DNA from: Natribaculum breve
Lineage (GTDB): Archaea; Halobacteriota; Halobacteria; Halobacteriales; Natrialbaceae
Direction: 5' to 3'
DNA length: 64,000 nucleotides
Assembly (NCBI RefSeq): GCF_023008585.1
Contig: NZ_CP095390.1
Span: 186,001-250,000, forward strand
The translations under genes and the position numbers were made by a program. Below, one piece after another: positions 31,601 through 40,633 of this stretch; positions within the stretch are counted from its first letter, which is position 1; every line of letters begins with the position of its first letter. The notes under the pieces are model-generated. The model saw nothing but the letters and a program-made list of their open reading frames with translations, did no database searches and had not been told where the DNA came from.

Positions 31601-33544
31601 GTGAACTCGTACGTGACAGGAACGTCGGATGTACAGGTGTCCGTCGAGAACGTGGGCGGTATCGACAGTACGACCGTCTCGTTCTCGCCGGGAATAACGA
31701 TCCTTTCGGGAAGAAACGCGACGAACAGAACGTCGTTTCTTCGATCGGTGATGGGCGCGCTGGGAAGCGACGACGTCTCGCTGAAAGGCGACGCCGAGCG
31801 CGGCGAGATCGAACTGACGATCGGCGACGAGACGTACACCAGATACCTCGAGCGGACGGGCGACGGACTCGCCACGGCCGGCGACCCGTACCTCGAGGAT
31901 CCGGAAGTCGCGGATCTGTTCGCGTTCCACCTCCAGACCAACGAGGCCCGCCGGGCGGTCGAAGGCGGCGACGACCTGCGCGAACTCATCATGCGGCCGA
32001 TCGACACGGCGGCGATACAGGCGGAGATCGAACGGCTGCAGTCGGAGAAGCGAACGATCGACGCCGAACTCGAGGACCTCGAGGAACTATCCCGACGACT
32101 GCCCTCGCTCGAGGAGGAGCGAACGACGCTCGCCGAGAGCATCGAGGAGAAACGGCAGGACCTGGAGGCGAAACGGACGGAACTCGACGAGGTCGACGAG
32201 AACGTCTCGGAGGGGCGTGACGGTCAGTCGGAACTCGAAGACGCGCTCGCGGCGTTGCAGTCGACCCAGTCGGACCTCGAAGACGTCCGCTTCGACCTGG
32301 AGACCGAACGAGAGACGCTCTCGCACGTGAGCGACGAGCGGGACGAACTCGAGGCGGAACTCGAGTCGCTCTCGGAGACCGAAACCGAGACGATCGAGAC
32401 GGTCGAGGAACGCATCGCGACGCTGCGCGAGCAGAAGCAGGCGCTCGATTCGGAGATCAACGACTTACAGACCATCGTCCGGTTCAACGAGGACATGCTC
32501 GACGGGGCGAGCGCCGACGTTCTCTCGGCCCTTCGCGACGACGAGAGCGAGTCGGTGACCGACCGGCTGCTCGAGGACGAACAGACCGTCGTCTGCTGGA
32601 CCTGCGGGAGCGAGGTGAAACGAGAGGAGATCGAGGACACGCTCGATCGGCTCCGGGACCTCCGAAAGGAGAAGGTCTCCGAGCGGTCGACCATCCAGAG
32701 CGACCTGCGCGAACTCACGTCGACGCAAAAGGAGCTGCAGAGCCGACAGGATCGCCGCCAGCGGATCACGCGCCGACTCGACGAGATCGACGACGAGATC
32801 GAACGGCGCGAGGCGCGCATCGACGACCTCGAGGAGCGCCGCGAGGACCTCACGGCGGAGATCGAAACGCTCGAGGCGGACGTCGAGCAACTGGAGTCCG
32901 AAGAGTACGGCGAGGTCGTCGACCTCCACAAGGAGGTCAATACGCTCGAGATCGAACTGCGTAACCTCGAGAGCGAACGTGACGACGTGGAGGCGGAGAT
33001 CGACCGAATCGAGACCCGCCTCGACGACCGCGACCGACTCGAACGACAGCGCGACGAGGTCAGCGAGGCGCTGGAAGAACAGCGAACGCGGATCGAGCGA
33101 ATCGAGCGTGAAGCCGTCGACCACTTCAACGAGCACATGGAGACGATCCTCGAGTTGCTCGATTACGACAACCTCGAGCGGATCTGGATCGAGCGAACCG
33201 ACGGTCCCGAACTCGGGTCGGATCGATACGAAGGCGGGCGCTTCGACCTCCACATCGTTCGGACGGCCGATTCCGGACGCGCGTACGAGGACACGATCGA
33301 GCACCTGAGCGAGAGCGAACGCGAAGTGACCGGCATCGTCTTCGCGCTGGCCGGCTACCTCGCCCACGAGGTCTACGAGGACGTCCCCTTCATCCTGCTG
33401 GACTCGCTCGAGGCGATCGACTCCGACCGAATCGCCCGCCTCGTCGAGTACGTCGCCGAGTACGCCGAGTACCTGGTCGTCGCGCTGCTGACCGAGGACG
33501 CGGCACCGCTCGAGGAGAAGTACGAGACGATCACCGAAATCTGA
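31601..33544 (+). CDS. Archaea-specific SMC-related protein (Rad50/SMC-like)
   Basis: A coiled-coil ATPase-like protein of 647 residues. The N-terminal head ends in a variant Walker A, GRNATNRTS (residues 37-45), where the usual GKS/T lysine is Arg43. A long antiparallel coiled coil (about 150-530) folds at a zinc-hook-like CWTC (Cys332, Cys335). The C-terminal head has the signature LSESEREVTGIVFALAGY and a Walker-B-like FILLDSLEAID. The altered A and B motifs are typical of this family. Paired with rdfA it is thought to act in cell shape or chromosome organisation. GTG 31601 is chosen from the TATA spacing. Confidence 0.88.
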   Translation: MNSYVTGTSDVQVSVENVGGIDSTTVSFSPGITILSGRNATNRTSFLRSVMGALGSDDVSLKGDAERGEIELTIGDETYTRYLERTGDGLATAGDPYLEDPEVADLFAFHLQTNEARRAVEGGDDLRELIMRPIDTAAIQAEIERLQSEKRTIDAELEDLEELSRRLPSLEEERTTLAESIEEKRQDLEAKRTELDEVDENVSEGRDGQSELEDALAALQSTQSDLEDVRFDLETERETLSHVSDERDELEAELESLSETETETIETVEERIATLREQKQALDSEINDLQTIVRFNEDMLDGASADVLSALRDDESESVTDRLLEDEQTVVCWTCGSEVKREEIEDTLDRLRDLRKEKVSERSTIQSDLRELTSTQKELQSRQDRRQRITRRLDEIDDEIERREARIDDLEERREDLTAEIETLEADVEQLESEEYGEVVDLHKEVNTLEIELRNLESERDDVEAEIDRIETRLDDRDRLERQRDEVSEALEEQRTRIERIEREAVDHFNEHMETILELLDYDNLERIWIERTDGPELGSDRYEGGRFDLHIVRTADSGRAYEDTIEHLSESEREVTGIVFALAGYLAHEVYEDVPFILLDSLEAIDSDRIARLVEYVAEYAEYLVVALLTEDAAPLEEKYETITEI

Positions 33545-33660
33545 CTCGTTCGCGCTTCATCCGCCGTCACTGTCCTGGCTGGCGACCGTCTCGAGTCGCC
33601 GGTACGACTCCGAACGTCACCCGTTCGTTCGCCCCTCGGGAACGAAACGGGCACACGTTC

Positions 33661-33680
33661 TTACGGACATATGTCTGTAA
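33661..33680. repeat. 20-bp near-perfect palindrome TTACGGACATATGTCTGTAA
   Basis: One mismatched pair (positions 5 and 16) in an otherwise exact palindrome, in the 280-base gap between the SMC-related gene and the 3' end of the IclR gene. It is A/T-rich for this genome. It is not in front of an annotated start, so it may be a protein-binding site or transcript-end hairpin. I see no gene in 33545-33824. Confidence 0.4.
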
Positions 33681-33824
33681 AGAAATCGTGATCGACGTGC
33701 GATGTGGTGACAGTACTGTGGATGACCGTTCACGCCTGTACGTCGTCGTTCATCGAATGAGCCACGAGTTACCCGTCGACGAGGTCGATCGCCGTTCCCC
33801 TCTGACGAACGATAGCGACTCTCG

Positions 33825-34586
33825 CTAGACGTACGCCATGTTGATCTCGATCTCGTTCGCGATCCCGAGCAGGAGACGCGGCACCTCCTCGTCGAACCGC
33901 TCACCACGCAGCCGTTTGGCCGGTGCCGAGAGGCTCAGCGAGCCGACGGCGACGCCGTCCTCGTCGGTGATCGGAACGCCGACGGCGTGGAGACCGGGGA
34001 TCGACTCCTCGCGGTTCTGGGCGAATCCCCGCTCGCGAATCTCCTCGAGTTCGGTCCAGAGTTCGTCGGGGTCGGTGATCGTGGCCTCGGTCCGGGCGGG
34101 GAGACCGTACCGGTCGATGATCTCGTCGATCCGTTCGTCGGGGAGGTGGGCGAGGATGGCCTTCCCGGCCGCGAGCTGGTGGAGATAGCTGAGCTGGCCG
34201 GTTCGCGCGTAGGTCTGTACCGACCGCTTCCCCGTCGCGATGTACAGGTGCATCCCACGGCCGTGCTCTTCCGCGAGGATGTAGACTTTCTCGCCCGTCT
34301 CCTCGGCGAGTTCGTCGACTTTCTTCCGACCGACCTGGTAGAGCGAACTCTGCTCGCGAGCGTAGTTCCCGAGGTTGAAAAACCGGAGCGCGACGTGAAA
34401 CGTGTCTCCGTCGCGGGTTACGTAGCCGTTCGAGTACAGCGTCGCGAGGTGGCTGTGGACGGTACTCTTCGCCAGGTCGAGTTCCGTCGCCAGTTCGGTG
34501 ACGCCGGCCCCGTCGGACTCCTTCAGGTATTCGACGATGTCGAACGCCGTTTCGACCGCGTTTATCGTCCGTACGTCGTCGTTCAT
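33825..34586 (-). CDS. IclR-family transcriptional regulator
   Basis: A repressor/activator of 253 residues. The N-terminal winged helix (about 1-70) includes NAVETAFDIVEYLKESDGAGVTELATELDLAKSTVHSHLATL; the C-terminal effector domain (about 80-250) includes GKRSVQTYARTGQLSYLHQLAAGKAILAHLP and FAQNREESIPGLHAVGVPI. IclR proteins usually control nearby catabolic genes by binding a small-molecule substrate. Here the targets are probably the VOC/EthD/TPP-enzyme genes. It lies 61 bases downstream of the VOC gene in the same direction. Confidence 0.93.
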   Translation of the reverse strand: MNDDVRTINAVETAFDIVEYLKESDGAGVTELATELDLAKSTVHSHLATLYSNGYVTRDGDTFHVALRFFNLGNYAREQSSLYQVGRKKVDELAEETGEKVYILAEEHGRGMHLYIATGKRSVQTYARTGQLSYLHQLAAGKAILAHLPDERIDEIIDRYGLPARTEATITDPDELWTELEEIRERGFAQNREESIPGLHAVGVPITDEDGVAVGSLSLSAPAKRLRGERFDEEVPRLLLGIANEIEINMAYV

Positions 34587-34647
34587 AGCTAATGAACGAG
34601 AATTACAGCCGCTTAGTTGTTTTGGAGAGCCGAACGGCCGCCGGCGC

Positions 34648-35115
34648 TCACAGGGACTTACCGTCGACGAACAGCCGACAGCCGGCGTCACGTGCGTCGG
34701 CGTATCCGTCGTAGTACTCCATCAACTGAAACAGCGCGCCCGTCGGATTGGCCGGCGAGACGAACGCCTCCCCCCAGTGGTCGAACTCGGCGTAGTCGAC
34801 CACCGAGACGCCGCGGTCCTCGAGCGCCTCGACCGCCGCCTCGAGGTCGGCGACCTCGAGCGTGACGTGGTGGAGACCGGGGCCGTTTTCCGCGAGGTAG
34901 TCGGTCAGGAACGACTCCGACCCCTCCTCGGGGGAGACGAGTTCGAGACGGGAGGCACCTCCGAGGACGTACGTGGCCCAGCGAAAGTCGCCGTACTCGC
35001 TCGGTTCCTCGTGGATCTTCTCGCAACCGAGCGCGAACAGCAGCGCTTCGGCCTCCGCGATCGATTCGACGGCGATTCCGACGTGGTCGACCCGCATCGC
35101 TGGTAGTTCGGGCAT
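34648..35115 (-). CDS. VOC-superfamily protein (methylmalonyl-CoA-epimerase-like)
   Basis: A protein of 155 residues with two beta-alpha-beta-beta-beta modules. It opens MRVDHVGIAVESIAEAEALLFALGCEKIHEEP and contains GPGLHHVTLEVADLEAAVEAL, giving metal-ligand histidines typical of the vicinal-oxygen-chelate fold, with further ligands likely in ASRLELVSPEE and GALFQLMEYY. It most resembles methylmalonyl-CoA epimerase-type proteins, but glyoxalase or dioxygenase functions remain open. It is divergent from the EthD gene, sharing a 118-base promoter region. Confidence 0.82.
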   Translation of the reverse strand: MPELPAMRVDHVGIAVESIAEAEALLFALGCEKIHEEPSEYGDFRWATYVLGGASRLELVSPEEGSESFLTDYLAENGPGLHHVTLEVADLEAAVEALEDRGVSVVDYAEFDHWGEAFVSPANPTGALFQLMEYYDGYADARDAGCRLFVDGKSL

Positions 35116-35233
35116 ACGCTGGTGAGCGCAGGCCTGGTACATAGTCGTTTGGAACGCGGTTACACGTCCCGCGAGACGAGTGGGCACGGCACACCGATAG
35201 ATCAAAGTCACCGGCCTTCGACGGTAGGCGTGC

Positions 35234-35554
35234 ATGATAAAACTGGTAGAGTTTCTCGTCCGGAAAGACGAGTACAGCCACGACGAGTTCGTCGAGCGCT
35301 GGGAGGGCGACCACGCCGACGTCGCACGCGAACTCCCCGGCCTCCGACGGTACAGCACGTCCGTCCCGACGAACCCCGACGACGTCGAGTACGACGGGGT
35401 TCTCGAACTCGCCTTCGAGAGCGAACAGGCGCTGAACGAGGCGTTCGCCTCCGAGGTCGGCGAGGAGGTCATGGCCGACGCCGCCGAGTTCGTCGAGGTC
35501 GGCGCGGGACCGCGCATGATCGTCGACGAGACCGTCCAGCTCGAGGACGAATGA
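35234..35554 (+). CDS. EthD-domain protein
   Basis: A dimeric ferredoxin-like-fold protein of 106 residues: MIKLVEFLVRKDEYSHDEFVERWEGDHADVARELPGLRRYS is the EthD signature. Such proteins appear in degradation operons as decarboxylase-, dehalogenase- or stability-associated subunits without a fixed reaction. Its stop overlaps the start of the thiamine-diphosphate enzyme (ATGA), so the two are translationally coupled and probably work on the same substrate. Confidence 0.85.
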   Translation: MIKLVEFLVRKDEYSHDEFVERWEGDHADVARELPGLRRYSTSVPTNPDDVEYDGVLELAFESEQALNEAFASEVGEEVMADAAEFVEVGAGPRMIVDETVQLEDE

Positions 35555-37248
35555 CGGGCACGGCAGCAGCACTCGTCGAGACGCTCGAGGAACTCGGCGT
35601 CGAGTACGTCTTCGGCTATCCGGGCGGCCGGGTCATCGAGTTGCTCGATCACGTTCCCGAGTCAGAGGTCGAACTCGTCCGGCCGCGCGACGAGCGCGAG
35701 GCGAGCGTGATGGCCGAGGTGCACGGCCGACTCACCGGCGCTCCCGGCGTGCTCGCCGGGCAGGGGCCGTGGGTCGGCAGCCTCGGGACGATCGGACAGA
35801 TGGAGGCACGGCTCTCCTCGTCGCCGATGGTCGCGCTCACCGAGGCGTCCGAGCGCGGCGAGTACTCCACGCTCGCGCCGTACCAGCAGGCTCGAGGCGA
35901 CTACGGCGGCTTCAGCCTCCCGAACATCCTCGATGGGGTGACCAAGGAGTGGTGGTTCCCCCGGACGCCGACCGAGACGCTTCGCTCGGTGCAACTGGCG
36001 TTCAAACACGCCGTCGCGGGCCGACCGGGGCCGACGGCGGTCGTCCTCGACGGCGACGCCATCACCGCCGACGTCCCCGACGATTCGACGCCGCCCGCGT
36101 GGGACGCACGCGAGCAGACGCGGACGTGGGACGCCGCACCGACCGCGAGCGACGTCGCCGCGGCCGTCGAGGCGCTCGAGACCGCAGATCGGCCGGTGAT
36201 CGTCGCGGGCAACGGCGTCCACGCCGCCCAGGCCTACGACGAACTGGCGGCCGTCGCGGAGGCCTACGACTGCGTCGTCACCACCTCCTACCTGGGCAAG
36301 TCGACCTACCCCGAGACGGACGACCGCGCCGCGGGCGTCATCGGCTCGTTCGGCCACGAGGGGGCGAACCAGGCGGTGAGCGAGGCCGACACGCTGCTCG
36401 TCGTCGGCTGTCGCCTGAACCCGATGGACACGAACTGGCAGGCACCGGAGTTCATCCGCCCCGACGAGCAGACGATCGTCCACGCCGACGTGGACACGCG
36501 AAACGCCGGCTGGGTCTACCCTGCAGACGTCGGTCTCATCGGCGACGCGAAGGAGAGTCTCGCCGCTCTCGCCGACGCAGGGGAGGCGTCGAACGACTGG
36601 GCGCTCGAGCGCGCGACCCGGGCCAGGGAGTGGTTCGACGCGCCCGCGTGCGAAGACGACTCCTCACCGATCAAGCCACAGCGGGCGGTCAAGGAGATTC
36701 AGCGAGTCGTCGACGAGGATACGATCGTCACCGCCGACTCCGGCAACAACCGCTTCTGGCTGCTCTACTACCTCCAGACGCCGGCCGTTCGCACCTACTT
36801 CGGCAGCGGCGGCGTCGGCGGGATGGGGTGGGCGAACCCGGCCGCGGTGTCGGCCGCGCTGACGACGGGCAAAGACGTCGTGGCGGTCGCCGGCGACGGC
36901 GGCTTCACGATGACGATGACGAGCGTCGAGACGGCCGTCGAGTACGGCGTCGCGCCGACGTTCGTCGTCTTAAACGACACCAGCCTCGGGATGGTCCGCC
37001 AGATGCAACACGGAGAAGACGACATCGCGGGCGTCGAGTTCCACGACACCGACTTCGTCAAAGCCGCCGAGGCGTTCGGCGCGGTCGGCCGGCGCGTCAC
37101 CGAACCGACCGACCTCGCCGACGCCCTCGAGGAGGGCAAAGCCGCCGACGTCCCCCACGTGATCGACGTTCGTATCGACCGCCAGGAGGACATGGCCGAC
37201 ACGCTCGCGTCCTCGTTCTACGAGTCGGTCGGCGGCCTCCACGAATAG
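35551..37248 (+). CDS. Thiamine-diphosphate enzyme of the acetolactate synthase/benzoylformate decarboxylase group
   Basis: An enzyme of 565 residues with three domains: Pyr (MTGTAAALVETLEELGVEYVFGYPGG), central (TADRPVIVAGNGVHAAQAYDEL) and PP. The TPP-activating glutamate is Glu48 in RPRDEREASVMA, where most relatives have RHEQ. The diphosphate/Mg motif is GDGGFTMTMTSVETAVEYGV...LNDTSLG. The frame can be extended upstream, but ATG 35551 gives the canonical start and overlaps the EthD stop. There is no small regulatory subunit gene, so branched-chain amino acid synthesis is unlikely. A catabolic 2-oxoacid decarboxylase or carboligase fits the IclR neighbourhood better; the substrate is unknown. 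Confidence 0.88.
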   Translation: MTGTAAALVETLEELGVEYVFGYPGGRVIELLDHVPESEVELVRPRDEREASVMAEVHGRLTGAPGVLAGQGPWVGSLGTIGQMEARLSSSPMVALTEASERGEYSTLAPYQQARGDYGGFSLPNILDGVTKEWWFPRTPTETLRSVQLAFKHAVAGRPGPTAVVLDGDAITADVPDDSTPPAWDAREQTRTWDAAPTASDVAAAVEALETADRPVIVAGNGVHAAQAYDELAAVAEAYDCVVTTSYLGKSTYPETDDRAAGVIGSFGHEGANQAVSEADTLLVVGCRLNPMDTNWQAPEFIRPDEQTIVHADVDTRNAGWVYPADVGLIGDAKESLAALADAGEASNDWALERATRAREWFDAPACEDDSSPIKPQRAVKEIQRVVDEDTIVTADSGNNRFWLLYYLQTPAVRTYFGSGGVGGMGWANPAAVSAALTTGKDVVAVAGDGGFTMTMTSVETAVEYGVAPTFVVLNDTSLGMVRQMQHGEDDIAGVEFHDTDFVKAAEAFGAVGRRVTEPTDLADALEEGKAADVPHVIDVRIDRQEDMADTLASSFYESVGGLHE

Positions 37249-37285
37249 GATTACAAAGGATCAGCGGAAAGTAACACGATACGAC

Positions 37286-38248
37286 ATGAACGACAACACG
37301 GTACTGGTAACGGGTGGAACCGGCTTCATCGGTTCCTACGTGGTACAGGATCTGATCGAACACGGCCACGACGTCGTCGCCTACGACCTCTCGACGGACA
37401 CGGAGATTCTCGAGAAACTCGGCGTCGCCGACGAGGTCGAGGTACGACGCGGCGACGTCTCCGAACCGACCGACGTGATCCGCGCGGTCAAGGAGACGGG
37501 AACGACCCACATCGTCCACCTCGCGGCGCTTTTGACGACCACCGCGCGGGAGAACCCCCGGGCCGCGGCCGACGTGAACGTCATGGGAACGAACAACGTC
37601 TTCGAGGCCGCGCGCACCCTCGACGACCAGGTCGAACGGGTCGCGTGGGCCTCCTCGGCCGCCGCGTACGCGCCGCCGGAGAACTACGACGCCGAGTGGG
37701 TCGACGAGGACGAACTCGTCTACCCCGACACCCTCTACGGGGCGACCAAGGAGTACAACGAACACCAGGCGCGGGTCTACCACGAAGACTATGGCCTCGA
37801 CCACGTCGCCCTGCGCCCGACGGTCGCCTACGGCCCCTACCGCGAGACCGGCGGCTCGGCGTTCCTCGCGAACATCGTCGAGAAACCCGCCCTCGGCGAG
37901 CCCTACAGCGTCGAGTACGGCGACCAGTACGTCGACTGGCAACACGTCGAAGACATCGCCCAGGCGTTCCGCAAGGCCGCGTTCACGCCCGAGGAAGACC
38001 TCACCCAGCGCGTCTACAACGTCCGCGGCGTGCTCGCGACCGTCCGGGAGGCCGCCGAGGCCGTCGAGGCAGTGATGCCCGACGCCGACATCGACGTCAC
38101 AGACGAGGGCGAACTCCCCTGGACGCAGAACCTGGACATGACGAAAGCCCAGGAAGACCTCGGCTACGAGGTCCAGTACGACCTCGAGTCCGGCTTCCGC
38201 AAGTACATCAACGTCCTCCGCGAGGAGGAAGGCCTCGACCCCGTCTAG
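37286..38248 (+). CDS. NAD-dependent epimerase/dehydratase (extended SDR)
   Basis: A Rossmann-fold enzyme of 320 residues. The nucleotide motif is VLVTGGTGFIGSYVVQDL at the N-terminus; the active-site pair is Tyr-x-x-x-Lys in TLYGATKEYNEH with an upstream Ser in WASSAAAY. The family includes sugar-nucleotide epimerases and several non-sugar dehydrogenases. With no glycan genes around and a catabolic neighbourhood, a small-molecule dehydrogenase is as likely. It lies 37 bases after the TPP enzyme and possibly belongs to the same transcript, although gattacaaagg just upstream could be its own promoter. Confidence 0.87.
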   Translation: MNDNTVLVTGGTGFIGSYVVQDLIEHGHDVVAYDLSTDTEILEKLGVADEVEVRRGDVSEPTDVIRAVKETGTTHIVHLAALLTTTARENPRAAADVNVMGTNNVFEAARTLDDQVERVAWASSAAAYAPPENYDAEWVDEDELVYPDTLYGATKEYNEHQARVYHEDYGLDHVALRPTVAYGPYRETGGSAFLANIVEKPALGEPYSVEYGDQYVDWQHVEDIAQAFRKAAFTPEEDLTQRVYNVRGVLATVREAAEAVEAVMPDADIDVTDEGELPWTQNLDMTKAQEDLGYEVQYDLESGFRKYINVLREEEGLDPV

Positions 38249-38310
38249 CGGCGCCGTTCGGAACCCCCGGCGGAAGCGTTTTTCTCGTCGCCGGCCATCG
38301 TCCGCTCGGG

Positions 38311-38463
38311 ATGAACGAAACGCGCGCGGTCGGCGGGCTGGCGACCCTGTTCTGTGTGACGCTGTACGTCGTCTACCGTCTCGAGGAGCCCGTGATCTGG
38401 CTGGTGTGGGCGATCGCGATGGCCGTCACGAGTGGTGCGACACTGGTCACGATGAATCGGTAG
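38311..38463 (+). CDS. Small membrane protein (50 residues)
   Basis: Sequence MNETRAVGGLATLFCVTLYVVYRLEEPVIWLVWA and on to TLVTMNR, with two short hydrophobic helices separated by YRLEEP. It is compatible with a real small haloarchaeal membrane protein because it has a clean ATG, a T-rich promoter-like stretch (gcgtttttctc at about 38276-38286) about 30 bases upstream, and does not overlap neighbours. No family is recognised. Confidence 0.5.
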   Translation: MNETRAVGGLATLFCVTLYVVYRLEEPVIWLVWAIAMAVTSGATLVTMNR

Positions 38464-38472
38464 CTGCACGAT

Positions 38473-38484
38473 ACTTATTTATCC
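38473..38484 (+). promoter_or_regulatory. TATA box of the copper amine oxidase gene
   Basis: acttatttatcc is centred 28 bases before ATG 38506; leaderless transcription is likely. Confidence 0.55.
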
Positions 38485-38505
38485 TAGGTCGTGATTTGCT
38501 AGTCC

Positions 38506-40533
38506 ATGGCAGAGATACACACTCAAGTAGCGGACCATCCACTCGACCCGCTGACGCCCGAGGAGATCGAGGCCGCTTACGAGGTACTGACTGCCGAGCA
38601 CGACCTCGGCGAGGCGAGTCTCTGTATCAAAATCGAACTCGACGAACCCGATAAGGAGGCCCTCCGGGCCTACGACGATGGTGGGGAACGACCCGACCGG
38701 CGAGCACGGATCGTGGTTCGAAACAGCTCGGACCGGCAGACGAACGAGGCGATCGTCTCCCTCGAGGATGGGGCGGTCGTCGCCTGGAAGCACGTCGAAG
38801 ACGCCCAGCCGTCGATCGCCATCGAGGAGTTCATCGCCTGCGAGGAGACGGTCAAAGCGGACGAGGAGTGGCAGGCAGCCCTCCACGACCGCGGCGTCGA
38901 GAACACCGACCGCGCGATGGTCGACCCGTGGTCGGTCGGCCACGAGTTCATCCCGGAGGACGTCGACCGCTCGAAGCGGCTGGCCCACGGGCTGACCTTC
39001 CTCCGGCCGAGCGAGGACAGCGGTGACGAGGGGTATGCGAAGCCGGTAACGGGGCTGCACACTTTCGTCGACCTCGATCGCATGGAGGTCGTGAAGGTGC
39101 TCGACTACGGCCCGCCCGACGAGGACCAGCCGTTCCCGCCGGAGGGGATGGCCTACCGCGAGGGAGAGGTCGACTTCCGCGACCTCGCGGCCTACAACGT
39201 CGACCAGCCCGACGGCCCCTCCTGGACCGTCGACGGCCACAAACTCGAGTGGCAGGGCTGGCACATGCGCGTGGGCTGGACCCAGCGGGAGGGGCTGGTG
39301 CTGTACGACGTCGGCTACGAGGACGACGGCGAGGTCCGGACGATCCTCGATCGGGCCTCCTGTGCCGAGATGTCGGTCCCCTACGGGAGCCAGAACCGCA
39401 ACGACCGGTTCAAGAACGCGATGGACGTCGGCGAGTACAACATCGGTCGCCTGGCGAAGTCCCTGACCAACGGCTGTGACTGTCTCGGACACATGCACTA
39501 CTGGGACGCCGTGATGAACACCGCCGACGGCGAGGTCAACGTCCTCGAGAACGCTATCTGTCTCCACGAGGAAGACAACGGTACGCTGTGGGAACGCAGC
39601 GACTGGCGCACCGAGACCGACGAGGTGCGCCGTCGTCGTCGACTCGTCGTCTCCTTCGTCGCCGCCGTCGGCAACTACGACTACATCTTCAACTGGTACT
39701 TCTACCAGGACGCCTCGATGGAGGTCGAGGTCCGGCTGACGGGCATCGACAGCGTCTCGGCCGTCGGTCCCGACGACGATCCCGAGGGCTACGGCGAGTT
39801 GCTCGCCCCACAGCTCAACGGCCCAATCCACCAGCACTTCTTCAACTTCCGGCTCGATATGAACGTCGACGACGGGCCGAACACGCTCTATCGCGTCCAG
39901 AACAGACAGGTTCCGACTGGCCCCGACGGGCTCGAGCCGATGGCAGAAGCCGACGACCGGAATCACAACCCCGGCGGTCAGGCCTTCTACGCCGAGCGGA
40001 CGAAACTCACCAGCGAGTCCGAGGCGAAAGACCTCATCGATCCGCTGAAGGGTCGGTACTGGCAGGTCGTCAACCCCGAAGAGACGAACCGCCTCGGCAA
40101 GCCAACGGGCTACCGACTCATGCCCGGGAACAACGTCGAAGCTGCCGTCCAGCCGAACTCGAGCGTGATGGAACGGTCGGGCTTCATCGAGTACCACCTC
40201 TGGGCGACGCCCTACCGCGAGGACGAACGGTTCCCTGCCGGGGAGTACCCCAACCAGCACCCCGGCGGGGCCGGCCTCCCCGAGTGGACCGAGGCCGATC
40301 GGGATCTCGAGGCCGAAGATCTCGTACTCTGGTACACGCTCGGCGTGAACCACGTCACCCGCCCGGAGGACTGGCCGATCCTACCCGCGCAGGTCTACAG
40401 CGTGAAACTGCAGCCGGTGAACTTCTTCGAGGAGAGCCCGGCGATCGACGTCCCACCCCAGCATGCGATCGAGAACCAGGACGTCCCCGGCCACGGCCAC
40501 TGCGAGACGGACGCCGAGGCCGACGACGACTGA
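38506..40533 (+). CDS. Copper-containing primary-amine oxidase
   Basis: An enzyme of 675 residues that oxidises primary amines to aldehydes with release of ammonia and peroxide. The topaquinone precursor is Tyr391 in VGNYDY. Copper ligands are His442 and His444 (IHQHFF) and His616 (LGVNHVTRPEDWP). The catalytic base is Asp307 in AMDVGEYN. Length and order match bacterial histamine/phenylethylamine oxidases. There is no signal peptide, so it appears cytoplasmic. With the aldehyde dehydrogenase and phenylacetate genes downstream, an aromatic amine such as phenylethylamine is a reasonable but unproven substrate. Confidence 0.94.
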   Translation: MAEIHTQVADHPLDPLTPEEIEAAYEVLTAEHDLGEASLCIKIELDEPDKEALRAYDDGGERPDRRARIVVRNSSDRQTNEAIVSLEDGAVVAWKHVEDAQPSIAIEEFIACEETVKADEEWQAALHDRGVENTDRAMVDPWSVGHEFIPEDVDRSKRLAHGLTFLRPSEDSGDEGYAKPVTGLHTFVDLDRMEVVKVLDYGPPDEDQPFPPEGMAYREGEVDFRDLAAYNVDQPDGPSWTVDGHKLEWQGWHMRVGWTQREGLVLYDVGYEDDGEVRTILDRASCAEMSVPYGSQNRNDRFKNAMDVGEYNIGRLAKSLTNGCDCLGHMHYWDAVMNTADGEVNVLENAICLHEEDNGTLWERSDWRTETDEVRRRRRLVVSFVAAVGNYDYIFNWYFYQDASMEVEVRLTGIDSVSAVGPDDDPEGYGELLAPQLNGPIHQHFFNFRLDMNVDDGPNTLYRVQNRQVPTGPDGLEPMAEADDRNHNPGGQAFYAERTKLTSESEAKDLIDPLKGRYWQVVNPEETNRLGKPTGYRLMPGNNVEAAVQPNSSVMERSGFIEYHLWATPYREDERFPAGEYPNQHPGGAGLPEWTEADRDLEAEDLVLWYTLGVNHVTRPEDWPILPAQVYSVKLQPVNFFEESPAIDVPPQHAIENQDVPGHGHCETDAEADDD

Positions 40534-40633
40534 TCACACGTCGTTCACGTCTGTTCCCCGTTTCGACTTCCTAGCGGGAGCGACGACGATCGCGAGGCAA
40601 CGCCTTTGATCCCCGCCTTCGAACCCGTGGCGT

